Part shown: in pieces, positions 12,842-20,929 of the stretch
How positions within the stretch are numbered: the first letter of the stretch is position 1
How the letters are laid out: the number at the start of each line of letters is the position of its first letter
From: Streptomyces sp. NBC_00878
Lineage (GTDB): Bacteria; Actinomycetota; Actinomycetes; Streptomycetales; Streptomycetaceae
DNA: 64,000 bases
Assembly (NCBI RefSeq): GCF_026341515.1
Contig: NZ_JAPEOK010000002.1
Location: 124,001 to 188,000, forward strand
Reading direction: 5' to 3'
Notes under the pieces: generated by a model
Told to the model about the DNA's origin: nothing
Seen by the model: the letters and a program-made list of their open reading frames with translations, nothing else
Database searches by the model: none
Made by a program: the position numbers and the translations under genes

Positions 12842-13027
12842 AGTGTCCTCCTCATCGGCCCTGTACAGGCCAACTCCCCTTTGTGACATGTGCAGTTCAG
12901 GGTCGCGGGTTTTCACCCCCGTGCCAAGAGGCCTCAGGCGTCACATCGGTTACGGACGGCCCAACACTTGGGCGCGCCGCTCACAAAGTGCGCCACGAGG
13001 GGTGCGGATGATGGGAGGGTGGGTCGC

Positions 13028-14761
13028 ATGAGCGCGCCGCGGATCACCGGGCCCGACGGCGACGAGCACACCGCGCCCGACCTGCCCACATCGACGGCAA
13101 CGGGCGGGCGGCCAGGCCGCTTCGACGGACTCAAGCGCTTTCTGCGCCACAGGCGTTCGCTGTACGTGCTGGCCGTCGTCGCACTCCTCGCCCAGATGAC
13201 GGTCGCGATGGTCACGACCGCCGTGGAGCAGACCCCGACCATCGACGAGCCCGTGTACGTGGCCACGGCCGAGGTCTACCTCAAGCAGCACAGCCTCCGT
13301 TACAACCCCGAACACCCGCCCCTGGGCAAGCTGATCATCGCCTCCGGGCTGGTGTTCACCGACGCGCGCCTCGACCCGCACTTCGTCGGCAGCCAGATGG
13401 CCCTGGGCCGCAGCCTGCTGTACGAGTCGGGCAACGACCCGGAGCGAATCATGCTGTACGCACGGCTCCCGGTGATCGTGCTGACCCTCCTGCTCGGGCT
13501 CGTCGTCCTCGCGTTCGCCCGCGATCTCACCGGCCCGGCGGGCGGGTTGACGGCACTCGCCCTGTACGCGTTCTCACCGGACATCATCGCGAACGGATCA
13601 CTGGCCACCCTCGACGTACCCGCGGCCGGCTTCCTGCTCACGTCCGTATGGCTGCTGTGGCGGGCGCGGCGACAGCCGTACCTCTGCCTCCCGCTCGCCG
13701 GAGTGGCGATGGGCGCGGCCGTGGCCACCAGGATGAGCATGCTCGCGATGGTTCCGGCACTGATGCTGCTGGGCGTCCTGTCGTACTGGTACGCCCGCAG
13801 GACACCCGGGCTCGGCGCACGCGAACGGATGCGCAGCCTCGCGTACGGCGCCGCGGCCGCCGTCGGCATGGCGGTCGTGGCGGTCGCCGTCGTGTGGGCC
13901 ACCTATCTCGTCGTCGACCCGCGGCTGCGCTGGACACAGCCCGAGACCGTGCCGGACATCCCCGGGATGCGCGGCCGCATCGCCGCGTGGCTGCCGTTCC
14001 CGGAGGCCTACCGGGACGGCATGCGCATCCAGTTCGGCTTCGAGTACGAGGTCTGGCAGGGCTTCCTGTTCGGCCGGCTCTACGAGGGCTCGCTCTGGTA
14101 CTACCTGCCGGCCGCGCTCCTGGTGAAGACACCGCTCGGCATGCTCGCCCTGTGGCTCGCCGGCGCCGTCGCGATGCTGACACTGCGTCGGCTCCGGCCC
14201 GCGGCGCCGTACGTGCTCGCCCCCGCGGCCCTGCTGCTCGCCGTGTCCATGCATGGCGCCCGCGACCTCGGCGTCCGGTACGCGATCTTCGTACCGATGT
14301 TCGCGGCGGTCGCCGCCGCCGGTGTGACGCTCGTCCGCCGACGGTGGGTGTACGGCGTGACGGCCGCGCTGGTGTGCTTCGTGGCCGTCAGTTCGCTGCG
14401 GACGTATCCGTACTACCTGCCGTACTCCAACGAGGCGTTCGGCGGGCCGTCGAAGACCCGCCTGCGGCTGCACGACTCGAACGTCGACTGGGGCCAGGAC
14501 CTCGGCCGCCTCGCCGATCGCCTCCGCCGGGACCACCCGGGCGAGCGGGTGTGGCTCGTCTTCAAGGGTGCCGGTGTGCCCGCGTACTACGGAATCGACG
14601 CGGCCAACCCGCTGAAGGCCCCGCTGGGCGAGGTGCACGGGCTGCTCGTCGTGTCCGACTCCGCGGCGGCCAAGGCCGACGGGCGGCTCACCGCGCTGCT
14701 CGACACCAGCACCCCGATCGACAACGTCGGCCACTCGATCACGGTCTACCGGCGGCGCTGA
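13028..14761 (+). CDS. Multipass membrane glycosyltransferase, PMT/ArnT (GT-C) type
   Basis: A 577-residue integral membrane protein with about ten to twelve hydrophobic segments. The first extracytoplasmic loop carries TIDEPVYVATAEVYLKQ and the NPEHPPLGKLI block, matching the acidic loop that binds the polyprenyl-phosphate sugar donor in GT-C enzymes; the end is a soluble domain with HDSNVDWGQDLGRLADRL, typical of this bacterial subgroup. It probably moves a sugar from a lipid carrier to an extracytoplasmic acceptor. ATG at 13028 follows GGGAGGGTGGGTCGC. It stands alone between the NLP gene and the endonuclease-fold gene, and its acceptor is unknown. Confidence 0.82.
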   Translation: MSAPRITGPDGDEHTAPDLPTSTATGGRPGRFDGLKRFLRHRRSLYVLAVVALLAQMTVAMVTTAVEQTPTIDEPVYVATAEVYLKQHSLRYNPEHPPLGKLIIASGLVFTDARLDPHFVGSQMALGRSLLYESGNDPERIMLYARLPVIVLTLLLGLVVLAFARDLTGPAGGLTALALYAFSPDIIANGSLATLDVPAAGFLLTSVWLLWRARRQPYLCLPLAGVAMGAAVATRMSMLAMVPALMLLGVLSYWYARRTPGLGARERMRSLAYGAAAAVGMAVVAVAVVWATYLVVDPRLRWTQPETVPDIPGMRGRIAAWLPFPEAYRDGMRIQFGFEYEVWQGFLFGRLYEGSLWYYLPAALLVKTPLGMLALWLAGAVAMLTLRRLRPAAPYVLAPAALLLAVSMHGARDLGVRYAIFVPMFAAVAAAGVTLVRRRWVYGVTAALVCFVAVSSLRTYPYYLPYSNEAFGGPSKTRLRLHDSNVDWGQDLGRLADRLRRDHPGERVWLVFKGAGVPAYYGIDAANPLKAPLGEVHGLLVVSDSAAAKADGRLTALLDTSTPIDNVGHSITVYRRR

Positions 14762-14832
14762 CGCGCGTCCGCCCCCTGAGGTGTGGCCAGTCACATCCGA
14801 CGCTTTGCCCAACCGGGCCCACGGGCGCACCG

Positions 14833-14838
14833 TACCGT
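14833..14838 (+). promoter_or_regulatory. -10 element of a probable leaderless gene
   Basis: TACCGT (TANNNT) is followed by exactly six bases and the ATG of the endonuclease/phosphatase-fold gene, and no Shine-Dalgarno is present. The spacing puts transcription start at or very near the A of ATG. Confidence 0.55.
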
Positions 14839-14844
14839 CGAGCC

Positions 14845-15762
14845 ATGACCACGCGTCGTACGAACAGACGCGGCAGGGCCAGGGCGTTGGCGCTGGCCCT
14901 GATGTGCGTTCTGGTGGCACTCCCCGCGGGAAGCGGAGCCGCCCCCGCAAGCAGGGTGGCCCCGCCCGAAGGGGCCGCCGCGCCGAAGGCCACCCCCGGG
15001 TACTACGTCGGCACCTTCAACATCTACGGGAACGTCGGCCACCGGGGCGACGCCGGCGACTGGATCAAGGACGAGGCCGACGCCATCATGCGGCTCACGC
15101 TCGGCGACCCCGACCGGTGGCTGTTCATCGGCCTCCAGGAAGTCTGCAAGGCCCAAGGGGAGCGGTTCGCCCGGGAGTTGGGCATGCGCAGCGCCTTCGT
15201 CGACACCGGCACCGACTGCGCCGACGGACAGCCGTTCGGGAACAGCGTCCTGTTCCACTCGGCCGCGCAACTCCTGCCGCCGGCGCTGCTGCCGAACCCG
15301 GACGGCAGGAACGGGGAGCGGGGCATCATCTGCGCCGTCATCCGTGCTCCTGGACATCCGGTCCTGCCGGGTTCACAAGTCACCGCGTGCAGCACGCACT
15401 TGACCGTCGGCGCCACGAAGAGCCGGGAACGGGAGGAGCAGGCCGAGTTCATCCGCCACGGCTGGAAACCGGACGGCACCCACATACTGGGCGCCGACGG
15501 CCCGGTCGTCCTCGCCGGTGACCTGAACGCCACGCCCGAAGCGGGGGAGTTGGACGACCTGTACGACGCCACCGAGGCGAGCGGCCCGCGTGAGACCGGG
15601 CCGCCGTACCTCCACCCGACCTACGGCGACGGCCGCAAGATCGACTACCTGCTCACCTGGGGTGTGCGGGGCTCCGCACGGTGGCGCGACACCGGTGTCC
15701 GCTGGACCGCCAGCTCCGACCACGGCTTCTATTACGGTGAGTTGTCGATCGGGGCTGGGTGA
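14845..15762 (+). CDS. Secreted endonuclease/exonuclease/phosphatase-fold protein
   Basis: A 305-residue exported protein: a basic start (TTRRTNRRGRARAL), a hydrophobic stretch (ALALMCVLVALPAGSGAAP) and then the EEP fold. Metal and catalytic motifs visible are GTFNIYGN, GLQEVC, the histidine in CSTHLTVG, GDLNATPE, KIDYLL and the terminal SSDHGFYYGEL. This set is shared by DNase I-like nucleases and sphingomyelinase/inositol phosphatases, so the substrate could be DNA, a phospholipid or a phosphosugar. The gene appears leaderless. Its last 31 bases overlap the end of the convergent acyltransferase fusion gene. Confidence 0.85.
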   Translation: MTTRRTNRRGRARALALALMCVLVALPAGSGAAPASRVAPPEGAAAPKATPGYYVGTFNIYGNVGHRGDAGDWIKDEADAIMRLTLGDPDRWLFIGLQEVCKAQGERFARELGMRSAFVDTGTDCADGQPFGNSVLFHSAAQLLPPALLPNPDGRNGERGIICAVIRAPGHPVLPGSQVTACSTHLTVGATKSREREEQAEFIRHGWKPDGTHILGADGPVVLAGDLNATPEAGELDDLYDATEASGPRETGPPYLHPTYGDGRKIDYLLTWGVRGSARWRDTGVRWTASSDHGFYYGELSIGAG

Positions 15763-17489
15763 GACGGGATCCGCAGAGCGGCCGAGCGTGCCGCTTCCGG
15801 GCGATGGATGCCACGCGCCCGATATCCCAGCCGGTCCGCCACCCCTACCAGATCGGCCAGCAGCCAGATGATCGCCAGCCACATCTCGGTGCCCTGGAGA
15901 CCCGGATCCCGGCCCGGACCACCACCGCCCTCGCCCGGTGGACCGAACCCGAAACCGGCCCCGTCCCGCCAGCGCTCCAGCACCTGGGCCAGCTGTTCCT
16001 CGGCCCAGGCCCGCGCCTCGGCAGCCCGGTGGCGGGTCTGCTGCCCGGCGAGCCAGAGCGGGTGCGCCACGTCCAGCACATTGCACGCGTTCTGCCGGTC
16101 CGCCGCGAACCAGCGCGGATCACCGCCGTGGGCCAGCACGGTGTCCACCACCCGTTCCGCATACGGCACGGGCAGCCCGAACTGCGCGAACGAGCCGCGC
16201 GTCAGGCGGTAGTAGCCGTTGACCAGTTGCAGCCGGCCCGCCGCGGGTGAGGCGGCCTCGCCCCACATCCCCGTCCACGGACCCACCCGGGTGCCCAGCC
16301 AGCCGAACAGCGCCTCCAACGCGCCGGGCGCACCCGCCTCGGCACCCAACTCCAGGTTCCGGTGCGCGCCGGTCGCCCAGCAGTCCACCCAGGCCCCGGC
16401 CGACCATGCCCCGGTCCGCCACGGCAAGGAGTCGAGGCGTGCGACGAGCCGATCCGCCGTCATGTGCCGTACGACGTGGACCGGGTGGGCGAAGCGGGAG
16501 CCCAACAGGTCCAGCGCGTAACCCACGGACAGTACGTGGTACTCGGCCGTGCCGTCGTCGATCCAGCCGTCCGCCGCCGGGGCGGGCAGCACACCGGGAC
16601 CGCCATCCGAGGCGAGTTCGGGCACGAGCCCGCTGACGGGGTCCTGCAGGGCGCGCAGCCGCTCGGCGTGTTCGGCGGCGGACAGGTGCGGTGGAGGCGA
16701 GTGCAGGAGGAGATCGGCGATCTCGACGGCGTCGCAGTGCGCACGGACGGTCTCGGCCGCTCCGGGCCGGTCGCGGTAGCGGCCGGTGTCCGCGTTCCAG
16801 TTGCGGGCGAGCAGATCGCCGGCCTGCCCCCGGGCCCGGTCCGCGAACCGTGCGACGGCATCTCCCAGGCCGCCCTCCGGCGCCCGTACCCTGGCGGGCC
16901 CCTGACCGCGGCGGTCGCGCAGCGGACGGGCCGGGTTGCCGGCGGCGATGGTCCACGGCGGCAGATCCTTGGTCACGACGGCGCCCGCGCCCACCACACA
17001 GTGGTCGCCGATCGTCACCCCGTCGAGGACGACGACGTGCGAGCCGATCCACACGTCGTCGCCGACGGTGATGCCCTTGCTGGTGAGGGGCTGCCGGTGC
17101 ACGGGCCGGTCCGGCGCGAAGCCGTGGTTGAAGCCGAGCAGGGAGCTGTGGGCGCCGATCCGCACACCGTCCCCGAGGACGATCCGGCCCCGCACGGTGG
17201 CGTACGGATTGACCGTGCAGTCGGCGCCCGCCGTCATCTCGCCGGTGACGTAGGCATGCCCGGCGATATAGGAGTTCTCGCCCAGCCGCAGCACGTCGGT
17301 GAACACACCGGCGGCGGGGGAGACGTAGCAGCACGGGCCGAAGCTCGCGCCGCCGTCGGCCAGTCGCTGCTGAAGAGCGGCCTGCGCGGCGCGCTGCTCC
17401 TCGGAGGCACGACGGGCGAAGTCCCAGGGGCAGTAGTCGAAGTAGGAGTCGTCCGCCGAGGCTTCCGGTGCCGAGGATTCCGAGTTCAT
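15732..17489 (-). CDS. Fusion of hexapeptide-repeat acyltransferase and (alpha/alpha) toroid domain
   Basis: A 585-residue cytoplasmic protein in two parts. Residues 50-195 form a left-handed beta-helix acetyltransferase (IVLGDGVRIGAHSSLLGFNHGF, ITVGDDVWIGSHVVVLDGVTIGDHCVVGAGAVVTKDLPPWTIAAGNPAR), with the catalytic-type His in FNHGF. Residues 210-560 look like an alpha-helical toroid resembling unsaturated-glycan hydrolases or polysaccharide-linked proteins (YHVLSVGYALDLLGSRF, VNGYYRLTRGSFAQFGLPVPYAE, NACNVLDVAHPLWLAGQQT, GTEMWLAIIWLLADL). The fusion suggests O-acetylation of a glycan handled by the second domain. A clear promoter lies upstream. Its 3' end overlaps the convergent gene. Confidence 0.75.
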   Translation of the reverse strand: MNSESSAPEASADDSYFDYCPWDFARRASEEQRAAQAALQQRLADGGASFGPCCYVSPAAGVFTDVLRLGENSYIAGHAYVTGEMTAGADCTVNPYATVRGRIVLGDGVRIGAHSSLLGFNHGFAPDRPVHRQPLTSKGITVGDDVWIGSHVVVLDGVTIGDHCVVGAGAVVTKDLPPWTIAAGNPARPLRDRRGQGPARVRAPEGGLGDAVARFADRARGQAGDLLARNWNADTGRYRDRPGAAETVRAHCDAVEIADLLLHSPPPHLSAAEHAERLRALQDPVSGLVPELASDGGPGVLPAPAADGWIDDGTAEYHVLSVGYALDLLGSRFAHPVHVVRHMTADRLVARLDSLPWRTGAWSAGAWVDCWATGAHRNLELGAEAGAPGALEALFGWLGTRVGPWTGMWGEAASPAAGRLQLVNGYYRLTRGSFAQFGLPVPYAERVVDTVLAHGGDPRWFAADRQNACNVLDVAHPLWLAGQQTRHRAAEARAWAEEQLAQVLERWRDGAGFGFGPPGEGGGGPGRDPGLQGTEMWLAIIWLLADLVGVADRLGYRARGIHRPEAARSAALRIPSHPAPIDNSP

Positions 17490-17497
17490 CGCACGCG

Positions 17498-17526
17498 AGT
17501 CTAGAGAGCGCTTACTGTCCCGGCAA
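17498..17526 (-). promoter_or_regulatory. HrdB-type promoter of the acyltransferase fusion gene
   Basis: On the reverse strand TTGCCG (-35) and TAGACT (-10) are separated by 17 bp, and the -10 box ends eight bases before the ATG at 17489. The transcript would have a one- to few-base leader, and no Shine-Dalgarno is visible. Confidence 0.6.
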
Positions 17527-17646
17527 TCCTCCTGCCGCCGGTCAGGGCCATGGCGGTCGTGTCAGCGCGGGCGTCGCCAAACCGGGCCGTAGCGTGGCCA
17601 CCGCAAGGGCCGGAGCCCGTGAGACGAAACCCCTGGTGGTGGCGTG

Positions 17647-18291
17647 ATGTGCTGGAGCGCGACGGCCGATCTCGTGGCGGGCTGCGGCATCGCCGCCGTC
17701 GGAGTGGCCTGCGTGGCGCGGACCCGCAGGGCCGGCGACCTTCCGCTGGCCGCACTGCCGCTGCTCCTCGGGGTCCATCAGGTGGTCGAGTCCGTGGTCT
17801 GGCGTTCCGGCGGAGGCACCGGGCCCGCCACCGCGGCCTGGGCGGTGATCGCGTTTCCGCTGCTGGCGCTGTGGGTCCCGGTGGGCGTGCTGTGCGCGGC
17901 GCCACCGCATGCCCGGCGTCGGCTGCTGATCCCGCTCGCCGCCGGTCTCGGCACCGCGGCGGCCCTCTCGTACAACCTCGCCACCCACTCCGTGACGGCC
18001 GACATCCGCGGCCACACCGTCGGATACGTCCTCGGGCTCTCCCAGGCGGAACTGATCCTGGTGGGCTATCTGCTGGCCACGGTCGGCGCGCTGCTGCTCT
18101 CCGGTGACCGGCTGCTCCTGCTCATGGGCGGCCTGGTAGCCGTCGGCGCGGCGATCTGCTGGGTGGTGTGGGAACTGGAGTTCGTCTCGACGTGGTGCGC
18201 GTTCGCGGCGGTGTGCTCGGTGGTGCTGTACGGCTGGGTGCGCGGGCGGGTCGTGTCACCGCGCGCGCCCCGCGTGTCCGCCGGATCGTGA
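17647..18291 (+). CDS. DUF6629 family membrane protein
   Basis: A 214-residue membrane protein beginning MCWSATADLVAGCGIAAVG, the typical opening of DUF6629, with about seven hydrophobic helices (for example LPLLLGVHQVVESVVW, AAWAVIAFPLLALWVPVGVLC, LLIPLAAGLGTAAAL, LILVGYLLATVGALLL). The HQVVESVVWR segment between helices is conserved in the family. Function is unknown. ATG at 17647 is used; a GTG directly before it is equally possible. No strong ribosome site is present. Confidence 0.75.
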   Translation: MCWSATADLVAGCGIAAVGVACVARTRRAGDLPLAALPLLLGVHQVVESVVWRSGGGTGPATAAWAVIAFPLLALWVPVGVLCAAPPHARRRLLIPLAAGLGTAAALSYNLATHSVTADIRGHTVGYVLGLSQAELILVGYLLATVGALLLSGDRLLLLMGGLVAVGAAICWVVWELEFVSTWCAFAAVCSVVLYGWVRGRVVSPRAPRVSAGS

Positions 18292-18501
18292 CCTGTGTCT
18301 GTCACTGGGCGCAGTGGCGCAGGTCCCCGGGCCCCGGGCCCCGGGGTCCCCGGAGGAGGACACCAGCGGCGACAAGTACGTGAGTACCCGCGGCGTACTG
18401 ATGAGTATCCGAACTCAGGCCCCGACGATCTCGTCCGAAGAGACTGGACCGCAGCGGGGCACCGGGGCAGCCGGTACCTCTCGTACGAGGGAGCAAGCAC
18501 G

Positions 18502-18804
18502 ATGAGCACAGTCACCGAGGGCCGGACGCTGGGCGCTCCTTTCGGCACCTGGCCCGCCCGCCTGTACCTCGCGGCGTCCGCCGTGCTGATCGTCTGGCTG
18601 GCCGTCGTGGCGTCGCAGCCGCAGGATGACGCCAACTTCGCCGCGGTGATCCCGTTCTTGTTCACGGCCCCCACCAGTCTGGTGGCCCTGGCCGTGCCGG
18701 ACATCTCGATGGCCGGGCTGTACGTCGTACTCGTCGTGTCCACCCTGGCCAACGCGTGGGTCATCGACATCGTCGCGCGGCGGTTCAGCGGCCGGAGGGG
18801 CTGA
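18502..18804 (+). CDS. Small SCO4225-like membrane protein
   Basis: A 100-residue protein with three predicted membrane segments (LYLAASAVLIVWLAVVAS, FAAVIPFLFTAPTSLVALAVP, AGLYVVLVVSTLANAWVIDIVA) and a basic C-terminus (RRFSGRRG). The layout matches the small SCO4225-type membrane proteins of Streptomyces. AGGGAG lies ten bases before ATG at 18502. No function is known. Confidence 0.7.
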   Translation: MSTVTEGRTLGAPFGTWPARLYLAASAVLIVWLAVVASQPQDDANFAAVIPFLFTAPTSLVALAVPDISMAGLYVVLVVSTLANAWVIDIVARRFSGRRG

Positions 18805-18861
18805 CCGGAAGGCTGACCGGAGGGGCTGATTCGCCCCTGCTGCGGCCGATGTCGTCCTGCG

Positions 18862-18867
18862 TATGCT
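18862..18867 (+). promoter_or_regulatory. -10 element of a probable leaderless SDR gene
   Basis: TATGCT lies exactly six bases before the ATG at 18874 and no Shine-Dalgarno is visible, the usual arrangement for leaderless Streptomyces transcripts. Confidence 0.6.
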
Positions 18868-18873
18868 CGCCCG

Positions 18874-19680
18874 ATGACCGGACAAGAGATCACACAGGGG
18901 GGACCGCAGGGCCTGCTCGCAGGCCAGGCGGTCATGATCACGGGCGCGTCCAGCGGTATCGGTGCGGCTGCCGCGCGTCTGTTCGCCGAGGAGGGCGCGG
19001 CGGTCGTCCTGATGGCACGCCGTGCGGAGCGGCTGGACGCGCTCGCGGAGGAGATCACCGCCGCCGGCGGCCGGGCCCTCCCGGTTCCGGGCGATGTCGC
19101 TGTCGCGGCCGACGTCCGCCGCGTGGTCGAGGCGGCGGTGGAACACTTCGGCGGTCTCGACTCCGCCTTCAACAACGCGGGTTACGCCAGCGTCGGCACC
19201 TTGCTGCACGAGATGGACGACGAGGTGTACGACCGCACGATGGACGTCAACGTCCGGGGCGTGTGGAACTGCATGAAGCACCAGCTGCCCGTGATGCTCG
19301 CGTCGGGCAAGGGCGGCTCCATCGTCAACACCAGCAGTACGGCGGGCCGTTACGCGACCGGTGCCTCCGTCCCGTACGTCGCCGCCAAGCACGCCATCCT
19401 GGGGATCACCCGCGCGGCGGCGTCCGAGTACGGGGACCAGGGCATCCGCGTCAACGCGCTGGTGGTCGGTACGACGCGCAGCGAGATGATCGACGAGGCG
19501 GTGCAGCAGTTCCCGCACCTGGAGCAGGCGTTCATCGCCCCGCAGATCCAGAAGCGCATGGCGTCGCCCCGGGAGATCGCCGAGGCGGCGGCCTGGCTGT
19601 GCAGCGACCGCTCGTCGTTCGTCACCGGTGTCGCGATGCCGGTGGACGGCGGCATCTCGGCCCAGGCCAAGGCGGGCTGA
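18874..19680 (+). CDS. Short-chain dehydrogenase/reductase
   Basis: A 268-residue classical SDR. The Rossmann cofactor motif TGASSGIG is at about residue 25, NNAG at about 97, the catalytic Ser in NTSSTAG and the Tyr/Lys pair in PYVAAKHA. RR after the second strand (MARRAERLDAL) favours NADP(H). The C-terminus, FVTGVAMPVDGGISAQAKAG, is standard. It resembles glucose 1-dehydrogenase/cyclopentanol dehydrogenase-type SDRs, but the substrate cannot be read. It stands alone. Confidence 0.9.
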   Translation: MTGQEITQGGPQGLLAGQAVMITGASSGIGAAAARLFAEEGAAVVLMARRAERLDALAEEITAAGGRALPVPGDVAVAADVRRVVEAAVEHFGGLDSAFNNAGYASVGTLLHEMDDEVYDRTMDVNVRGVWNCMKHQLPVMLASGKGGSIVNTSSTAGRYATGASVPYVAAKHAILGITRAAASEYGDQGIRVNALVVGTTRSEMIDEAVQQFPHLEQAFIAPQIQKRMASPREIAEAAAWLCSDRSSFVTGVAMPVDGGISAQAKAG

Positions 19681-19775
19681 GCCCCGCGCGATACCTCCGG
19701 ATCGCGCCGCCCGGACCGCGCGATCCCCCGGACAGCGCTCTCCGGACCGCGCTGCTCCCGGCCCGCCCGGTGGTC

Positions 19776-20726
19776 TCACCAGCGCCCCGGTTCGCTCCCC
19801 ACGATCGGTGCCGACGGCTTGCCGTCCACGCCGACCGGGACATCGCCCGCGAGCATCACCCGGTGCATGACCCGGGGATGGTCGAGGTGCGTCGTGTCGC
19901 TGGGAGCCAGGTGGATGGTGGCCCTGTTGTCCCAGAAGGCCACACTCCCCGGCTCCCAGCGGAACCGCACGGTGTACTCGGGCCGGGTCGCCTGACCGAG
20001 GAGCATCTCCAGCAGCGGCGCGCTCTCCATGCGGGACAGCCCCAGGATCTGCTCGACGTAGTAGCCGTTGACGAACAGCACCCGCTCGCCCGTCTCCGGG
20101 TGCACCCGCACCAGCGGATGGTCGGAGGCGAGCTGCCGGTCCAGCAGATGGCGTACGTACGCGTCGTCGCCGGGCCGTGGCTGATAACCGACCCCCAGCC
20201 GGTGTTCCGCGCGCAGCCCGTCGACGAAGTCGCGCAGAGGTGCTGAGAGTCCCGCGTACGCGGCCGCCAGGTTGGACCAGGTGGTGTCGCCGCCGTACGG
20301 AGGCACGTCCTCGGCGCGCAGGATGGTCGCGGCCGGCGGATCGACGCGGGCGCCGTGGTCGCAGTGCCAGCCGCGCAGCAGCGAGTGCCGGCGCCTGCGC
20401 AGCCACTCGTCGTGGTCCATGCCGTAGCGTCCGCCGAGTTCCAGCCGGTCGGCCGTCGTCTCGACCTCAGGGAAGTCGGAGGGTGACGCGCTGCCGCGTC
20501 TGCCGAGGCGAATCGGTTCGCCGAACCGCCGGGCGAACGCGACGTGCGAGGAGTGGTCCAGGCGCTGCCCGCGGAAGAACACCACCTTCCAGCGCAGCAC
20601 CGCCGCCCGGATCGTGGCGACCACCGCGTCGTCGAGATCCCCGGCCAGGTCGACGCCCGTGATCTCGGCGCCGATGTGACCCGCGACCGGCTTCACCTCG
20701 ATCTGTGTGCCCCTGTCCGTCGTCAT
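19776..20726 (-). CDS. TauD/TfdA family Fe(II)/2-oxoglutarate dioxygenase
   Basis: A 316-residue protein. The metal triad is visible: His and Asp of WHCDHGARV and the distal His in RATIHLAPSDTTH, with an Arg in HPRVMHRVML placed to bind 2-oxoglutarate. IGAEITGVDL near the start and VVFFRGQ are characteristic of the family. ATG at 20726 follows CGGAGCCCGT; an upstream GTG would add 45 unconserved residues. It could act on taurine, an alkyl sulfate ester or a similar small molecule. It is divergent from the amidohydrolase gene 203 bases away. Confidence 0.88.
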   Translation of the reverse strand: MTTDRGTQIEVKPVAGHIGAEITGVDLAGDLDDAVVATIRAAVLRWKVVFFRGQRLDHSSHVAFARRFGEPIRLGRRGSASPSDFPEVETTADRLELGGRYGMDHDEWLRRRRHSLLRGWHCDHGARVDPPAATILRAEDVPPYGGDTTWSNLAAAYAGLSAPLRDFVDGLRAEHRLGVGYQPRPGDDAYVRHLLDRQLASDHPLVRVHPETGERVLFVNGYYVEQILGLSRMESAPLLEMLLGQATRPEYTVRFRWEPGSVAFWDNRATIHLAPSDTTHLDHPRVMHRVMLAGDVPVGVDGKPSAPIVGSEPGRW

Positions 20727-20929
20727 ACGGGCTCCGTTGATCGCTCGTTCCGACTCGTCGGGCCAAGCATGACCGCTCGGTCCGGCACACGACAGGGCGC
20801 GTCCGCGGAGCTTCGTCCCTGTCGGCCTCGGCGCGCATCTCGGATACTCGTACGTGACCACGACCGATCATCTCGAACTCCCGATGGACAGTACGGCCGC
20901 CCGACCCCTCTCCTCCGGAGCGTTGAACC

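Noticed and set aside
12890..13027. Extended N-terminus of the membrane glycosyltransferase
   Set aside because: The extra 46 residues are cysteine/arginine-rich and unconserved, and a purine-rich ribosome site lies directly before ATG 13028.
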